NCBI RefSeq assembly: GCF_004104075.1
Contig: NZ_QOVK01000012.1
Coordinates: 50,493-114,492 of the forward strand
Origin: Leeuwenhoekiella polynyae
Lineage (GTDB): Bacteria; Bacteroidota; Bacteroidia; Flavobacteriales; Flavobacteriaceae
Length of the DNA: 64,000 nucleotides
Reading direction: 5' to 3'
Position 1 is the first letter of the stretch; the number at the start of each line of letters is the position of its first letter. Below, piece after piece: positions 1-9,644 of this stretch. Both the position numbers and the translations under genes were made by a program. The notes under the pieces are model-generated. The model did no database searches. It was not told where the DNA came from and was given only the letters and a program-made list of their open reading frames with translations.

Positions 1-1
1 G

Positions 2-1429
2 TCTGATGACTTTAACCTTCTTTATCAGCTTCCTACAGGTGGTGGTAAGACAGTTATATTTTCCGAAATTGTACGCAGATACATTGCAGAAAAGAAGAAA
101 AAAGTTGTTATTCTCACACACCGTATCGAGCTTTCTTCACAAACTTCAAAAATGCTGAAAGGCTTTGATGTGCCTAATATGGTCATCAACAGCAAAGTTA
201 AAACTCTTGAGGGAAATGAAGATTACATGTGTTATGTAGCGATGGTTGAAACTCTTAATAATCGCCTTCAGGATGAGCAAATAGATATAAAAGATATCGG
301 CCTGGTTATTATTGATGAGGCGCATTACAATTCATTTAGAAAGTTATTCAGCTATTTTAAAGATGCTTTTATATTAGGAGTAACGGCAACACCATTGAGT
401 TCTAACGTGAAGTTGCCTATGAAAGACAACTACCGTAAACTTATAATAGGTGAGAGTATAGGTTCTCTAATAGAGAAAGGCTTTTTAGCGAAAGCCAATA
501 TGCATACGTATGATGTAGGCTTGAAAACCCTTCAGGTTGGTATAAATGGGGATTACACCGTAAAATCATCTGAAATCTTGTATACCAATCACAGTATGCA
601 AGAAAAATTACTCGCTGCTTATGAAGAGCAAGCTAAAGGCACTAAAACTTTAATCTTCAATAACGGGATCAATACTTCCCGTTATGTATATGAAACCTTT
701 AAAGAAGCCGGTTATGATGTACGACACCTAGACAACACACATACCAATAAAGAGCGGAAAGAAATTTTGAAATGGTTTAAGAATACTCCAGATGCTATTT
801 TAACATCGGTGAGTATTTTGACCACTGGTTTTGATGAACCTTCGGTGGAAACTATTATTTTGAACCGTGCAACGCGATCGTTAACCTTGTATTTTCAGAT
901 GATAGGTAGGGGATCTCGTGTGTTACCAAACAAGAAAAAATTTGAAGTTATAGATTTAGGTAATAATATGGCGCGTTTCGGTCTGTGGGACGCACCTATG
1001 GATTGGAATGATATTTTCTTATATCCTGATTTCTACCTTGAAAATCTAGTGAGTGACGAAGAAATTGAGCGCAATTTTGAATATGTGATGCCTCCTGAAT
1101 TACGAGCACAATTTAGTAATAGTGAGCGTATAGATTTTGATATTAAAAAAGAGTACGAAGATGTTTTTGCGAAAGGCTTAAAGTCTAAAGAAGCGCTTGA
1201 GCGATCTATAAATCAGCACGCAAAAATTGTTTTTGAAAATACAGAAGATGTTTTTGATGCACGTATTCTAGCTCGGGAACTCAAAGAAGAGATACAATAT
1301 CGCATACGTCTGTATTCGTATTGTATTATGAAAAATACAAAGAATTATAAAGACTGGTTAGAAGAAGATTATATGCGTAAATTAAGGCTTAAACTTAGCC
1401 AGATGTATGCCAATGTACCGGCTCAATAG
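2..1429 (+). CDS. DEAD/DEAH-box SF2 helicase, 5'-truncated by window edge
   Basis: A superfamily 2 helicase/ATPase acting on nucleic acid. The frame is open from base 2, so the gene enters from the left; 475 codons are visible. The first in-window ATG (152) lies after the Walker A motif and cannot be the true start. Motifs in order are Walker A LPTGGGKT (bases 29-52), motif Ia VVILTHR, DEAH box IIDEAH, motif III GVTATP, motif V TTGFDEP and motif VI QMIGRGSR. This is the ResIII plus Helicase_C arrangement. The last ~130 residues are charged and helical with no recognisable nuclease domain. No restriction-modification partner is visible downstream, so a housekeeping repair or RNA role is as likely as defence. 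The next gene follows after 9 bases. Confidence 0.9.
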   Translation, partial: SDDFNLLYQLPTGGGKTVIFSEIVRRYIAEKKKKVVILTHRIELSSQTSKMLKGFDVPNMVINSKVKTLEGNEDYMCYVAMVETLNNRLQDEQIDIKDIGLVIIDEAHYNSFRKLFSYFKDAFILGVTATPLSSNVKLPMKDNYRKLIIGESIGSLIEKGFLAKANMHTYDVGLKTLQVGINGDYTVKSSEILYTNHSMQEKLLAAYEEQAKGTKTLIFNNGINTSRYVYETFKEAGYDVRHLDNTHTNKERKEILKWFKNTPDAILTSVSILTTGFDEPSVETIILNRATRSLTLYFQMIGRGSRVLPNKKKFEVIDLGNNMARFGLWDAPMDWNDIFLYPDFYLENLVSDEEIERNFEYVMPPELRAQFSNSERIDFDIKKEYEDVFAKGLKSKEALERSINQHAKIVFENTEDVFDARILARELKEEIQYRIRLYSYCIMKNTKNYKDWLEEDYMRKLRLKLSQMYANVPAQ

Positions 1430-1438
1430 TCTTTATTT

Positions 1439-2155
1439 ATGCATAATTCTTTTAAGAAATCAAAAATATTATTTCTGCCTTTTGCTTTTATAATACTTTC
1501 AATTGGAGGTGTACAAGCGCAAAAGGGTAACCACGAATTGGGTGCCTGGTACGGATATTTTTTTGACACAGATTTTGGCGAAAGTAATTTTGGCATTATG
1601 GCTGATATACAACAGCGTAGTTTTAATGTTACTAATGATTTTCAGCAATTGATTTTAAGAGCAGGATTATCCTATAAGATTCCGGGATCTTCTCTAAGAG
1701 CAGTTGCCGGTTACTCCTATTTTAATAGTGGGACGTTTGGCCCTAGTAATGAGCAAAGCTTTGAGAACAGACTGTATCAAGATCTCATCTGGAATAATCA
1801 ATTTTTTGAAGGTCGTATTGCAATATTACACCGCATCCGTTTAGAAGAACGCTTTGTGGAAAATCAAGATTTTAGAACGCGATACCGATATTTTTTAAAT
1901 GCGAAACTTCCATTGAATAAAAAAACGATGGGCCCTAAAACATTTTTTCTTTGGGTCGCAGGAGAACTCTTTGTTAACGGTCAGCAGCAAATAGGTAAGG
2001 GTCAGACTGTAAGCCTTTACGACCGCACTTGGTTATTTGGTGGAGTGGGATATCAAATAAGATCTGGTCTTAGAGCTGAACTTTCGTATATGCGCGAAGT
2101 AACTAATACACAAACAAAAGGGCAGCTCATCGTAAGTTTGTTTCATACATTCTAA
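1439..2155 (+). CDS. DUF2490 domain-containing outer-membrane protein
   Basis: A 238-residue exported protein of unknown function. An N-terminal signal peptide (hydrophobic residues ~10-25, cleavage after VQAQ) precedes alternating polar/aromatic strands typical of a small outer-membrane beta barrel. The FENRLYQDL and RTRYRYFLN stretches fit the Bacteroidota DUF2490 family. It lies 9 bases after the helicase and may be co-transcribed with it, although the functions look unrelated. Role: probable small porin-like barrel; no ligand can be named. Confidence 0.75.
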   Translation: MHNSFKKSKILFLPFAFIILSIGGVQAQKGNHELGAWYGYFFDTDFGESNFGIMADIQQRSFNVTNDFQQLILRAGLSYKIPGSSLRAVAGYSYFNSGTFGPSNEQSFENRLYQDLIWNNQFFEGRIAILHRIRLEERFVENQDFRTRYRYFLNAKLPLNKKTMGPKTFFLWVAGELFVNGQQQIGKGQTVSLYDRTWLFGGVGYQIRSGLRAELSYMREVTNTQTKGQLIVSLFHTF

Positions 2156-2178
2156 TAACTTTGTCTTAATTTCGCACT

Positions 2179-2493
2179 ATGATTTCAAAAAGTAAAAATA
2201 TTAAAGCCGCCCTCAGCATTTTGCTGGTACTGGCTATTTTTGCTTTTAAAGTTGTAGATATTCACAAATACGTTCACGACAACGATTCTGTAAAAGGATC
2301 GCATTGTGAGTTGTGTTTGCTTACTCATAAACAGAAACAAAATTTAGATTTTGATTTACCTCCTGTTTATGATTTTCAGTTGCAATCGCCAGTTGCATCT
2401 TATAATACTCCGGTTTTTTATACTGACTTTATTAAAATAAACCGGTTTCCTTTTGGCATCTCGCTTAATAAAGCACCGCCCGTATCAGTTTAA
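2179..2493 (+). CDS. small exported His/Cys protein upstream of TonB receptor
   Basis: A 104-residue protein. Residues ~8-24 form one hydrophobic segment (signal or anchor), followed by a His/Cys cluster (HKYVHD, then HCELC, then LLTH) that looks able to bind a metal, and a C-terminal region rich in Pro and aromatics. Short proteins of this type often precede TonB receptors in Bacteroidota. The cluster position resembles DUF2946-like periplasmic proteins, but I do not recognise the family with certainty. It sits 23 bases after the DUF2490 gene and 140 bases before the receptor. Inference: periplasmic metal handling coupled to the receptor. Confidence 0.6.
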   Translation: MISKSKNIKAALSILLVLAIFAFKVVDIHKYVHDNDSVKGSHCELCLLTHKQKQNLDFDLPPVYDFQLQSPVASYNTPVFYTDFIKINRFPFGISLNKAPPVSV

Positions 2494-2633
2494 GCCCATA
2501 TTCCTTTGGGTTATTTATAGATAATGAGAGCAGTCTTATTATCAGGTTTGTGTTGTAAACATTTTTGATTTGCACCAAAACTTTTTTTAAATAAACTGAT
2601 AATCATCCTGTAAAAGGATACAATTTTTCAAAT

Positions 2634-5042
2634 ATGAAATTTTTCAGTTTGATGCTTATGCTGTTTCTGGGGATTCAGCTTCAGGCTCAACAATGTAATT
2701 ATAGCATTAGCGGTGTCGTGCGTGATTTTCACGATGGGGATGCATTAGTAAATTCTACCCTTAGTGTAAATGGCTATGAGATTTATGCGTTATCTGATTT
2801 TGATGGAAATTATAAATTAGAAGGTTTATGTGTGGGGACCTACACGATTACAATTACTCATCCCGAGTGTGAAGTAGCAGAATTTACGGTAGAAGTTACT
2901 AAGAATGTCACACGCGATTTTAAATTAGAGCATCATACCGAAGAACTGAATGCTGTTACTGTTCAGGGGGAAAATGCCAATAAGGGTTCGGTGTCTAGTG
3001 TTTCAACTACTTTACATTCCGAAACTTTAGAGCAATACAGCAATGCCAGTTTAGGGGATGCGCTACGGGAAGTTCCCGGAGTTTCCTCGCTAAATACCGG
3101 AAGCACGGTTGTAAAACCTGTTATCAACGGTTTACACAGCAGTAGGGTCTTAATTATAAACAATGGTACAAGAATGGAAGATCAAGAATGGGGTGTTGAG
3201 CACGCTCCAAATCTTGATATTAATGCTGCAGGAAATGTTACAGTTGTAAAGGGCGCTAGCGCATTACGCTATGGCGGAGATGCCGTTGGTGGAGTAATTG
3301 TTACAAACGCGCCGAAAGCTCCAATAAAAGATACATTATACGGTAAAACTATTTTAAGCGGTGCGAGCAACGGAAGAAGTATAGGACTAACCACCAGTCT
3401 ACTGAAAGCTTATAAAAGCGGATTTTATGTTCAAGGTCAAGGTACTGCTAAATATGCGGGCGATTTACGTGCTCCTGATTATGTACTAACCAACACAGGC
3501 TTGAGAGAACGCGACTTTTCAGTGGGATTCGGACTGAACAAATTCACTTACGGATTTGATGCTTACTATAGCTTCTACAATTCAGAAATTGGTATTTTAA
3601 GAGCCAGTCATATAGGTAATTTGAGCGATTTGATTCGTGCGATAAATAATGGAGAACCCAATTATGTGCGTGATTTCACCTATGATATCAACGCTCCTAA
3701 ACAAGATGTTTCTCATCATTTAGCTAAACTCAGCTTTTACAAACGCTTTGAAAATGCCGGAAAGCTCAATCTGGATTACTCTTTTCAGCAAAATAACCGA
3801 AAGGAGTTTGATATTCGCCGAGGTGATGACAGGGATAAACCTTCATTAGACTTAAGATTAACGACTCATACTTTGGCATCTAACTTTCTTTATGATGCGG
3901 CAACAGATTTTAAAGCCAACTTTGGTGCAGAAGTTTCCTATCAAGAAAATTTTCCAGATCCCAATACCGGAATTAGAAGACTGATTCCTGATTATGAGAT
4001 GTACACTGCAGGCGTGTATGCTACCGCCGACGTGGATCTGTCGCCAGAATGGCGCTTAGATGGTGGAATTAGATATGATTTTATGCAGGTAGATGCACAA
4101 AAATATTATTTAAACAGCAGCTGGGAAAGTCGGGGATATGAAGAGGAATATGGAGATCTGGTGGTTAGCCGATCAGATAGTCAGCTGCTCGTGAATCCTG
4201 TTTTTGATTACCATAATTTTTCCGGGACTGTAGGCGCTCGATATCGAATAAAACCAAACTGGGATTTAAAATTGAACTTGAGCAGTGCCTCTAGAGCTCC
4301 TAATCCAGCGGAACTTTTTAGTGATGGTTTGCATCATTCTGCGGCGATTATTGAACTCGGTGACTTAAGACTAAATCAAGAACAATCTTACAAAGCCAGT
4401 GTTGAATTTACCGGTCAAATCGAAGGTTTAAGCTTTGGGATCAACCCATATTACAACCATATTAATGATTTTATCATTATGGAACCAAGTGGATTGCAGT
4501 ATACGAATAGAGGAGCTTTTCCTGTATATCAATACGGTCAAGTTGATGCGCGATTGTTTGGGGTTGACTTGCGAGCCGCTTATATTTTTAATGAAAATTT
4601 TGACCTACAAACGGTATTCGCTTACGTAAATGGAGAAGACCTAGATCGTAATCGCCCATTAATTGATATGCCGGCACCTAACGTAAATACCAAGTTTGGA
4701 TTTCAAAAACCTGAGTGGAATAATCTCAAATTAGGCTTACGCAATCAGAGTGTTTTAATGCAAACTCGTTTTCCAGATAATGACTTTAAGGTTACTTATA
4801 TCAACGATGCCGGCGAGCAAACTACTGAAAGGGTAGAAGTAAGCCGAACACCAGAAGCATACAGCTTATTTCATTTAACATCATCCGTTGATTTTGATGT
4901 ATTTAAACAATCTACATTAACCGTAGGCTTTTATGTAGATAATATATTAAACACCGCCTATCGTGATTACCTAAATCGCCAGCGCTATTTTGCTGATGAT
5001 CTAGGACGAAACTTTAGAATTCAATTAAAATTTAATTATTAA
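2634..5042 (+). CDS. TonB-dependent outer-membrane receptor, possibly for a metal
   Basis: An 802-residue receptor for energised uptake across the outer membrane. It has a signal peptide (cleavage after LQAQ, about residue 19), a carboxypeptidase-regulatory-like domain (about 23-105, with DFDGNYKLEGL), a plug domain (about 125-230; NGLHSSRVLIINNG, then VVKGASALRYGGDAVGGVI), and a C-terminal barrel ending in FRIQLKFNY. The WGVEHAP segment after the plug loop, the His/Cys protein before it and the acidic lipoprotein after it resemble ZnuD-type metal receptor sets. Substrate assignment to zinc or another metal is inference. There is no SusD partner, so glycan import is unlikely. Confidence 0.85.
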   Translation: MKFFSLMLMLFLGIQLQAQQCNYSISGVVRDFHDGDALVNSTLSVNGYEIYALSDFDGNYKLEGLCVGTYTITITHPECEVAEFTVEVTKNVTRDFKLEHHTEELNAVTVQGENANKGSVSSVSTTLHSETLEQYSNASLGDALREVPGVSSLNTGSTVVKPVINGLHSSRVLIINNGTRMEDQEWGVEHAPNLDINAAGNVTVVKGASALRYGGDAVGGVIVTNAPKAPIKDTLYGKTILSGASNGRSIGLTTSLLKAYKSGFYVQGQGTAKYAGDLRAPDYVLTNTGLRERDFSVGFGLNKFTYGFDAYYSFYNSEIGILRASHIGNLSDLIRAINNGEPNYVRDFTYDINAPKQDVSHHLAKLSFYKRFENAGKLNLDYSFQQNNRKEFDIRRGDDRDKPSLDLRLTTHTLASNFLYDAATDFKANFGAEVSYQENFPDPNTGIRRLIPDYEMYTAGVYATADVDLSPEWRLDGGIRYDFMQVDAQKYYLNSSWESRGYEEEYGDLVVSRSDSQLLVNPVFDYHNFSGTVGARYRIKPNWDLKLNLSSASRAPNPAELFSDGLHHSAAIIELGDLRLNQEQSYKASVEFTGQIEGLSFGINPYYNHINDFIIMEPSGLQYTNRGAFPVYQYGQVDARLFGVDLRAAYIFNENFDLQTVFAYVNGEDLDRNRPLIDMPAPNVNTKFGFQKPEWNNLKLGLRNQSVLMQTRFPDNDFKVTYINDAGEQTTERVEVSRTPEAYSLFHLTSSVDFDVFKQSTLTVGFYVDNILNTAYRDYLNRQRYFADDLGRNFRIQLKFNY

Positions 5043-5059
5043 CCCCTAATTTTTTATTT

Positions 5060-5647
5060 ATGAAAGCAACTAAATTATTTGCAATGGCTCTTGTAGCCGT
5101 AATTGGTCTTAACTCGTGTTCTTCTGACGATGATAACACGCCTGAAGAAATCAATGAAGAGGAAGTGATCACCACGATCACCGTAACCCTTGTACCACAA
5201 ACCGGAGAAACTGTTACCTTAGAATCAAGAGATCTTGATGGAGATGGTCCTGATGAACCCGTGATCACTGTTTCTGGATCTTTACAAGCCGGAATGCTTT
5301 ACAATGGAAGCGTATTATTAGAAAATGAAACTGAAACTCCAGCCGAAGTAATCAATGAAGAAATTCAAGAAGAAGCAGATGAGCATCAGTTTTTCTACCA
5401 AGCTTCTTCTGGCTTAAATGCTGATTTTGCTTACACCGATTCAGAAAACACGTATCTCAATAACGACGTTTCTAATCCTGTTGGTTTAACCTTTAACTTA
5501 CAAGCAGGTACTGCTTCATCTGGGATATTCACCATTACTTTAAGACACCAGCCTTCAAAAGATGCAGAAGGTGTTAGTGAAGGTGATATAACTAATGCAG
5601 CCGGGGAAACAGATGTTCAGGAAAGCTTTGATATCGTGATTGAATAG
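5060..5647 (+). CDS. acidic lipoprotein partner of the TonB receptor
   Basis: A 195-residue lipoprotein with a signal peptide ending in a lipobox (LNSC, Cys ~20), then a very acidic spacer. The remainder is predicted beta-rich with DLDGDGPDEP (calcium-loop-like), DEHQFFYQ and TLRHQP, giving scattered His/Asp ligands. Homologues are often named 'type 1 periplasmic binding fold superfamily protein' by automated pipelines, which does not define function. It lies 17 bases after the receptor, so the two are almost surely one transcript, ending at the terminator at 5709. Likely surface or periplasmic accessory of the receptor. Confidence 0.7.
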   Translation: MKATKLFAMALVAVIGLNSCSSDDDNTPEEINEEEVITTITVTLVPQTGETVTLESRDLDGDGPDEPVITVSGSLQAGMLYNGSVLLENETETPAEVINEEIQEEADEHQFFYQASSGLNADFAYTDSENTYLNNDVSNPVGLTFNLQAGTASSGIFTITLRHQPSKDAEGVSEGDITNAAGETDVQESFDIVIE

Positions 5648-5708
5648 TTTAAGACCATTAAACAATAAACTACTTTATGGGTTTACCCTGTGGTGGTTTA
5701 AAAAAAAA

Positions 5709-5732
5709 AGCGCTGCAATTTAATTGCAGCGC
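5709..5732. terminator. bidirectional rho-independent terminator
   Basis: A near-perfect inverted repeat (AGCGCTGCAATT / AATTGCAGCGCT) flanked by an A-run on the left and T7 on the right. It lies between the convergent lipoprotein gene (+) and rpoD (-), so it can serve both. Confidence 0.9.
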
Positions 5733-5764
5733 TTTTTTTATTTTCACTTTTAGGAGGTAAACTC

Positions 5765-6631
5765 TTATCCTAGATAAGTTTTAAGCACTTTACTTCTAGA
5801 AGTGTGACGCAATCTTCTAATTCCCTTTTCACGTATCTGACGCACACGCTCACGGCTTAAATCAAACATTTCACCTATTTCCTGAAGGGTATGAGGTTGC
5901 TCACCACCTAAGCCATAGTTTAATTTGATTACATCAGACTCACGAGGAGACAATGTTTCTAAAGCACGCTCAATCTCAGTTCCTAAAGATTCCTGCATCA
6001 AATCTGCATCAGGATTAGGAGACTCCCCAGATTTTAGAACATCATAAAGATTAGAATCGTTCTCACCTTCTTTAAAGGGTGCATCCATAGAAAGGTTACG
6101 ACCAGAATTCTTCATAGCTAACTTTACTTTAGCTACAGTCATATCCAGTTCTTTTGCAATCTCATCTGCAGACGGTGGACGTTCTAAACTTTGTTCCAAA
6201 TAAGAAAAGGCTTTGTTGATCTTGCTTATTGTACCAATTTTATTTAGAGGTAAACGCACCGTTCTTGAATGCTCTGAAATAGCCTGAAGAATAGATTGAC
6301 GAATCCACCACACAGCATAAGAGATAAACTTAAAACCACGTGTTTCATCAAAACGCTTTGCCGCTTTAACAAGACCTACATTTCCTTCGTTGATCAAATC
6401 AGGTAATTTTAAACCCTGATTTTGATATTGTTTTGCAACAGATACCACAAAACGCAAATTAGCCTTCGTTAATCGTTCTAAAGCAATCTGATCGCCTTCA
6501 CGAATACGTTGTGCCAACTCGACCTCCTCATCAGCGGTAATCATATCGAGTTTACTTACATCTTGTAAATAGGTGTTTAAAGATTTTGATTCCCGATTGG
6601 TTACCTGCTTGGTGATTTTGAGTTGTCTCAT
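5765..6631 (-). CDS. rpoD: primary sigma factor RpoD (sigma-70 family)
   Basis: A 288-residue housekeeping sigma factor that directs RNA polymerase to promoters. Visible parts are region 1.2 ([18 protein letters not shown]), regions 2.1-2.4 ([16 protein letters not shown], then [15 protein letters not shown]), region 3 and region 4.2 helix-turn-helix ([21 protein letters not shown]). It lacks region 1.1, as is normal for Bacteroidota primary sigmas, which explains the short length and fits the TANNTTTG promoters seen in this window. It is monocistronic: the upstream neighbour is PBP1A on the same strand, starting 2.6 kb away, and a terminator lies just downstream. Confidence 0.95.
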   Translation of the reverse strand: MRQLKITKQVTNRESKSLNTYLQDVSKLDMITADEEVELAQRIREGDQIALERLTKANLRFVVSVAKQYQNQGLKLPDLINEGNVGLVKAAKRFDETRGFKFISYAVWWIRQSILQAISEHSRTVRLPLNKIGTISKINKAFSYLEQSLERPPSADEIAKELDMTVAKVKLAMKNSGRNLSMDAPFKEGENDSNLYDVLKSGESPNPDADLMQESLGTEIERALETLSPRESDVIKLNYGLGGEQPHTLQEIGEMFDLSRERVRQIREKGIRRLRHTSRSKVLKTYLG

Positions 6632-6763
6632 ATGAAATTTATTTTTTTTAAGTAAATAGGATGTATTATAACATGGATAAATGTAAAATCAAATTAAAAT
6701 GCACTCTTTATGATAACTTTAGCATTTATCTATGTTTTTTTTAATTATATGACAAGAACCAAC

Positions 6764-9271
6764 CTAATTATCCTCATCGTTTTTCTTTTTCCTTTTTAAG
6801 AACGAAAAGAATCCTTTTCTAGTATCTTCTTCCTCGTCTTGATTAACCTCTTCGCTTGGTAATGGCTCTTCTTCTGTTTTTATGATAGAACCATTATTAT
6901 CCAGATAAACCTTTTTTCTGAATTTTTGCTCTTCTTTACTAAATATAGACTCAAAAAATTGACGCACTTGTGAAGTACTGTCTTTTACAATAGGAGGGCA
7001 GTTAAGTGCATCAGCAACTTCAGAAGAAGGCGCCTTAAACCGCTGTTTGGTTAAAGAAGCATAGGTCGTGTCATTATTAAGACGTTGCATAAACTTTGCA
7101 TAAATTGGCAAAGCCGAATTTGCACCAGCACCTAAACCTGTACTACTAAAACCTATTCTATAATCGTCGTTTCCTACCCAGGTCACTGCTACCATATAAG
7201 GAGTAATCCCTACGAACCAACCATCTTTGTTATCCTGAGTGGTTCCGGTCTTTCCTGCAATATCGTTTTTAAGCTTATATGTATACCTTAGTCGGGTTGC
7301 GGTCCCTTCACTTACAGTCCCACGCATCATTTCTATCATTGCTTGCCTTGTAAAATTACGCATTACAGATTTTTCTGATGTCTCTGGCGTGAAATCTGCA
7401 ATAGTTTTACCTGTACGGTCCACAATCTTAGTGATATAGAAAGGCTTCATTGGTTTACCTCCATTTACAAATGAAGTATAAGCAGAAGCCAGATCGCGCA
7501 TTTTTATTTGTGCTGTTCCTAAAGCAAGTGAAGGTACTTGAGGTAATTTTGAAGGAATCCCCATTTTATGAGCTTGATTGATAACTTTACCAATGCCTAC
7601 ATCTAGCAAAACTTTTACAGCAACGGTGTTAACCGAATTACTCAAAGCTCCTTTTAAAGAATATTGTAAATCTTCACCCTCACCACCTGAATTTGATGGT
7701 GACCATTCTTTATTGTTGAAATAGTAAAGTTCTTGTTCTCCACTGTAATAAGTACACGGATCAACTCCTTGTTCTAATGCAGTTGTGTAAACAAATGGTT
7801 TAAAAGTAGATCCTACCATACGCTCACTTTGACTCACATGATCGTATTTGAAATTTTCAAAATCAATACCTCCAATATAGGCTAATACGCCACCAGTCTC
7901 AGGATCAAGAGCTACAAAACCACAATTGAGTAATGATAGGTAGTGTGCTAAGCTATCTTTAACCGAAATTGATTGTATTGTTTCATCGCTATTCCAGTCA
8001 AATATTTTTCGATTTTTTTTAAAATTGAGAGAGTCTTCAAGTGCCTCACCAGAAATACTATCTTTTGTCAATTTTTGATAATAGGGTAGTTTCTCTAAGC
8101 TAGGTTCTAAAATTGATTTGCGTTTCCAAGGAGCATAATTTCCATATGCTTTTTCATATTGAGTTTGCAAAGCGGCCATATGCTCACGCATTCCGGCCTC
8201 TGCATATTCTTGCATTTGCTTATCTAACGTAGTATGTATAATCAACCCATCCTGATAGAGGTCATAAGCGCTTCCGTCTGCTTTAGAATAATTTTTAAGA
8301 AGTTTTTTAGCCTCTTTACGTATAAGTTCTCTAAAATAGGGCGCTATGCCTAAATCTGTTCTTTGCTGATAACTCAAAACGATCGTATCTCGCTCCATGC
8401 CAATAGTATCCTGAGGTTTTAGATACTTATACCGAAGCATTTGGTTGATTACCACATCTCTTCGTTTTCTAGCACGGTCAGGATGTACACGCGGGTTATA
8501 GCTGTTATTTGCTTTTAGAGAACCAACTAATATTGCCGCTTCGTTTAAGGTTAAAAGTTCTGTGTTTTTATTGAAAAATTTCTGACTAGCACTCTCTATT
8601 CCATACGTGTTATCAGGAAACGGAACAGTGTTGAGATAGAGATTTATTATTTCGTCTTTAGTGTAAACTTCTTCAATACGCTGTGCAACTATGAACTCTT
8701 TAAATTTTGAAACAATAAGATTGAAAGTTCCTCCGCCGGGTCTTCCGTAGATATTTTTAACTAACTGTTGCGTGAGCGTACTACCACCTCCTGAAGACTC
8801 ATTTTGCATAAGAAGTGTTTTGAAGAATACACGCATTAAACTTAGTTTGTCAACACCATCGTGTTTGTAAAAACGAGCATCTTCGGTAGCTATTAATGCA
8901 TCTTTTAAATGTGATGGAATTTCATCAAAACCTACTGGTCTACGATCAAAAATATAATATTTGCCTATGTTCTTTCCGTTGCGATCAACAAGCTGTGTAG
9001 CTAGCGATTGCTCTAAATGTGTAAGTTCATACTTAGAAGGAAGATCTCCCCAAACTCCCATATAAATACTCAGAAAGAATATTGAAAATATAAAGAACAA
9101 AGACCCTATAACGAGTAAAGGATAACGAACCCATTTTCTTTTTATAGCACTGTGAAATTTTAAAGCAGCAAATCTAAAACTGATTTCTAGATACTTTAAA
9201 ACCTTTGTAAAAAGTGTAAAAGCTTTGTTTTTAAAAGAAGTGATATTCTTATTTTCTAAGGGGTTCTTCAT
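6764..9271 (-). CDS. penicillin-binding protein 1A (bifunctional)
   Basis: An 835-residue class A PBP that polymerises and cross-links peptidoglycan. A cytoplasmic N-terminus and one membrane helix (~50-72) precede the GT51 glycosyltransferase domain, with the catalytic-type motif ATEDARFYKHDG (Glu 130) and GGSTLTQQ. The transpeptidase domain has S488-TFK (nucleophile and Lys), a SNSVN SxN box, and K674-TG. The tail is highly charged (EEEDTRKG, KRKKK). Length is usual for the family. It is preceded by a 373-base intergenic region, and no partner gene is adjacent. Confidence 0.93.
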   Translation of the reverse strand: MKNPLENKNITSFKNKAFTLFTKVLKYLEISFRFAALKFHSAIKRKWVRYPLLVIGSLFFIFSIFFLSIYMGVWGDLPSKYELTHLEQSLATQLVDRNGKNIGKYYIFDRRPVGFDEIPSHLKDALIATEDARFYKHDGVDKLSLMRVFFKTLLMQNESSGGGSTLTQQLVKNIYGRPGGGTFNLIVSKFKEFIVAQRIEEVYTKDEIINLYLNTVPFPDNTYGIESASQKFFNKNTELLTLNEAAILVGSLKANNSYNPRVHPDRARKRRDVVINQMLRYKYLKPQDTIGMERDTIVLSYQQRTDLGIAPYFRELIRKEAKKLLKNYSKADGSAYDLYQDGLIIHTTLDKQMQEYAEAGMREHMAALQTQYEKAYGNYAPWKRKSILEPSLEKLPYYQKLTKDSISGEALEDSLNFKKNRKIFDWNSDETIQSISVKDSLAHYLSLLNCGFVALDPETGGVLAYIGGIDFENFKYDHVSQSERMVGSTFKPFVYTTALEQGVDPCTYYSGEQELYYFNNKEWSPSNSGGEGEDLQYSLKGALSNSVNTVAVKVLLDVGIGKVINQAHKMGIPSKLPQVPSLALGTAQIKMRDLASAYTSFVNGGKPMKPFYITKIVDRTGKTIADFTPETSEKSVMRNFTRQAMIEMMRGTVSEGTATRLRYTYKLKNDIAGKTGTTQDNKDGWFVGITPYMVAVTWVGNDDYRIGFSSTGLGAGANSALPIYAKFMQRLNNDTTYASLTKQRFKAPSSEVADALNCPPIVKDSTSQVRQFFESIFSKEEQKFRKKVYLDNNGSIIKTEEEPLPSEEVNQDEEEDTRKGFFSFLKRKKKNDEDN

Positions 9272-9554
9272 AAAAGAACAAATGTAATGGTAATCTTTAA
9301 AGCTATCTACAGTGGTTTACATTACTTTAACAACTATTTTTTGATTTTAGTGTAACAAAATTTGGACTGGTCCGTCTTCTTTATATAACATCAATCAAGA
9401 AGTTCTTTAAAATTCAGATTTTGTATAAAACTAATTGTCGGCTCTGTTGGCGAGATGTTTTAGAACGTGTTAGGCTTGCTTCTTTTTATTAAGGAAAAGA
9501 GCTCAATAATAGGAAGCTGATTTTTCAAGATACAATCAAATCAATCACAAACGG

Positions 9555-9590
9555 GCAGTTATCTGATTCTTTTAGATAGCTGCTTTTTTA
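9555..9590 (+). terminator. rho-independent-like hairpin on the + strand
   Basis: GCAGTTATCT (9555-9564) pairs with AGATAGCTGC (9574-9583), with one T-G wobble and a 9-base loop, followed by T6. The T-run lies only on the + side, yet both flanking genes are on the minus strand, so it does not terminate either of them. Confidence 0.6.
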
Positions 9591-9591
9591 G

Positions 9592-9637
9592 TGGCATAAC
9601 CAAAAGGGTTTAATATTCTGAGGTGTTCCCCAGGTTA
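9592..9637. repeat. degenerate copy of REP-like repeat
   Basis: The stretch shares the order CCAAA-GGGTTTAATA-GAGG-CCCC with the copies at 22785 and 63886 (for example AAGGGTTTAATA, then GAGG and CCCCAGG). It is shorter and diverged, and lies 3' of the SLC13 gene. Confidence 0.45.
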
Positions 9638-9644
9638 GTTTACT

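Larger units (their letters stand above)
9272..9644. other. intergenic region of 373 bases
   Basis: It lies between two minus-strand genes and should hold the PBP1A promoter, though no clear TANNTTTG box was identified. It contains a + strand terminator-like hairpin (9555-9590) and a degenerate copy of a REP-like repeat (9592-9637). No convincing reading frame was found on either strand. Confidence 0.6.

Noticed and set aside
2..1429. Helicase as part of a restriction or phage-defence island
   Set aside because: No methylase, nuclease, or other defence gene follows; only the helicase end is in the window.
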